Assembly (NCBI GenBank): GCA_946477505.1
Contig: CAMKYP010000225.1
Coordinates: forward strand, 1 to 6,536
DNA length: 6,536 nucleotides
Reading direction: 5' to 3'
DNA from: an uncultured Dechloromonas sp.
GTDB taxonomy: Bacteria > Pseudomonadota > Gammaproteobacteria > Burkholderiales > Rhodocyclaceae
The notes below the pieces were generated by a model. That model was given only the letters and a program-made list of their open reading frames with translations. It was not told the DNA's origin and did not search any database. Below are positions 6,254-6,536 of the stretch, in pieces (position 1 is the stretch's first letter; every line of letters begins with the position of its first letter). The translations under genes and the position numbers were made by a program.

Positions 6254-6536
6254 ATGAACGGCAATTCAATCCTGCTGTACGAAAAGCGCGACAGCGTCGC
6301 CTATTTGACCCTGAACCGTCCGGAGGCGCTGAACGCGCTGAGTCTGGACGTCCTGACCCGCCTGTCGGCCCTGCTCGATGACATCAAGCGGGATGAAAGC
6401 GTCCGTGCGGTGATCGTCACCGGTGCCGGCGACAAGGCCTTCTCGGCCGGTGCCGACATCAAGTACCTGAGCCGCTCGACTCCGATGGCGGTGCGCGAGT
6501 TTTCCCGGCTTGCCGTCCTGGTGACCAACCAGATCG
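6254..6536 (+). CDS. Enoyl-CoA hydratase/isomerase (crotonase) family protein, cut by the window end
   Basis: The frame runs open from ATG 6254 to the last base, giving the first 94 residues of a family usually about 255-270 long. A strong GGAGG site (6242-6246) lies seven bases before the ATG. The opening strands and LTLNRPEALNALS (18-30) are the classic crotonase start. VRAVIVTGAGDKAFSAGADIK (50-70) contains the first half of the oxyanion hole that binds the CoA thioester carbonyl. The second oxyanion glycine and the catalytic glutamates lie beyond the window, so hydratase, isomerase and hydrolase roles cannot be separated. The start does not resemble feruloyl-CoA hydratase-lyase. It is probably in one operon with the aldehyde dehydrogenase, acting on the CoA ester in a beta-oxidation-like route. 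Confidence 0.93.
   Translation, partial: MNGNSILLYEKRDSVAYLTLNRPEALNALSLDVLTRLSALLDDIKRDESVRAVIVTGAGDKAFSAGADIKYLSRSTPMAVREFSRLAVLVTNQI

Noticed and set aside
6254..6536. Reading the crotonase as a feruloyl-CoA hydratase-lyase beside a vanillin dehydrogenase
   Set aside because: The N-terminal sequence follows the general enoyl-CoA hydratase pattern (AFSAGADIK), not the WTAGMDLKE-type motif of feruloyl-CoA hydratase-lyases, and no feruloyl-CoA synthetase is visible.

Overview
The window looks like ordinary chromosomal DNA from a high-GC Gram-negative bacterium. Codon usage is strongly G/C-ending, most genes have Shine-Dalgarno sites, and protein styles (GcvA-like LysR regulator, EamA transporter, betaproteobacterial-looking crotonase) suggest a betaproteobacterium, perhaps Rhodocyclales or Burkholderiales. 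The assignment is inferred from overall look only. I see no mobile element, RNA gene, CRISPR array or phage gene.

Layout: six genes lie on the minus strand between 85 and 4485. In transcription order (right to left) they are a fused two-unit tautomerase (4485-4081), an EamA/DMT-type membrane transporter (4022-3093), a LysR-type regulator (3018-2095), a beta-hydroxyacid dehydrogenase of the glyoxylate/succinic semialdehyde reductase type (1977-1105), a VOC/glyoxalase-fold protein (1064-672) and an exported PEBP/YbhB-like protein (639-85). The last of these carries an in-frame TAG codon where the family has tryptophan, so it is broken, misread or read through. A 201-base divergent region (4486-4686) separates this block from two plus-strand genes: an aldehyde dehydrogenase (4687-6117) and a crotonase/enoyl-CoA hydratase (6254 to beyond the window end).

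How the parts may work together: the plus-strand pair fits a catabolic route in which an aldehyde is oxidised to an acid and a CoA thioester is later hydrated. No CoA ligase, acyl-CoA dehydrogenase or thiolase is visible, so the substrate cannot be named. The tautomerase, transporter and regulator could belong to the same route. The dehydrogenase, VOC and PEBP genes look more like general small-molecule or aldehyde-stress functions. The divergent region holds a good sigma70-like promoter for the aldehyde dehydrogenase and, upstream of it, a perfect dyad that fits the LysR-type T-N11-A pattern. It is the best regulatory lead here.

I did not find a convincing undescribed system. The observations most worth a second look are the TAG codon in the PEBP gene and the operator-like dyad in the divergent region.
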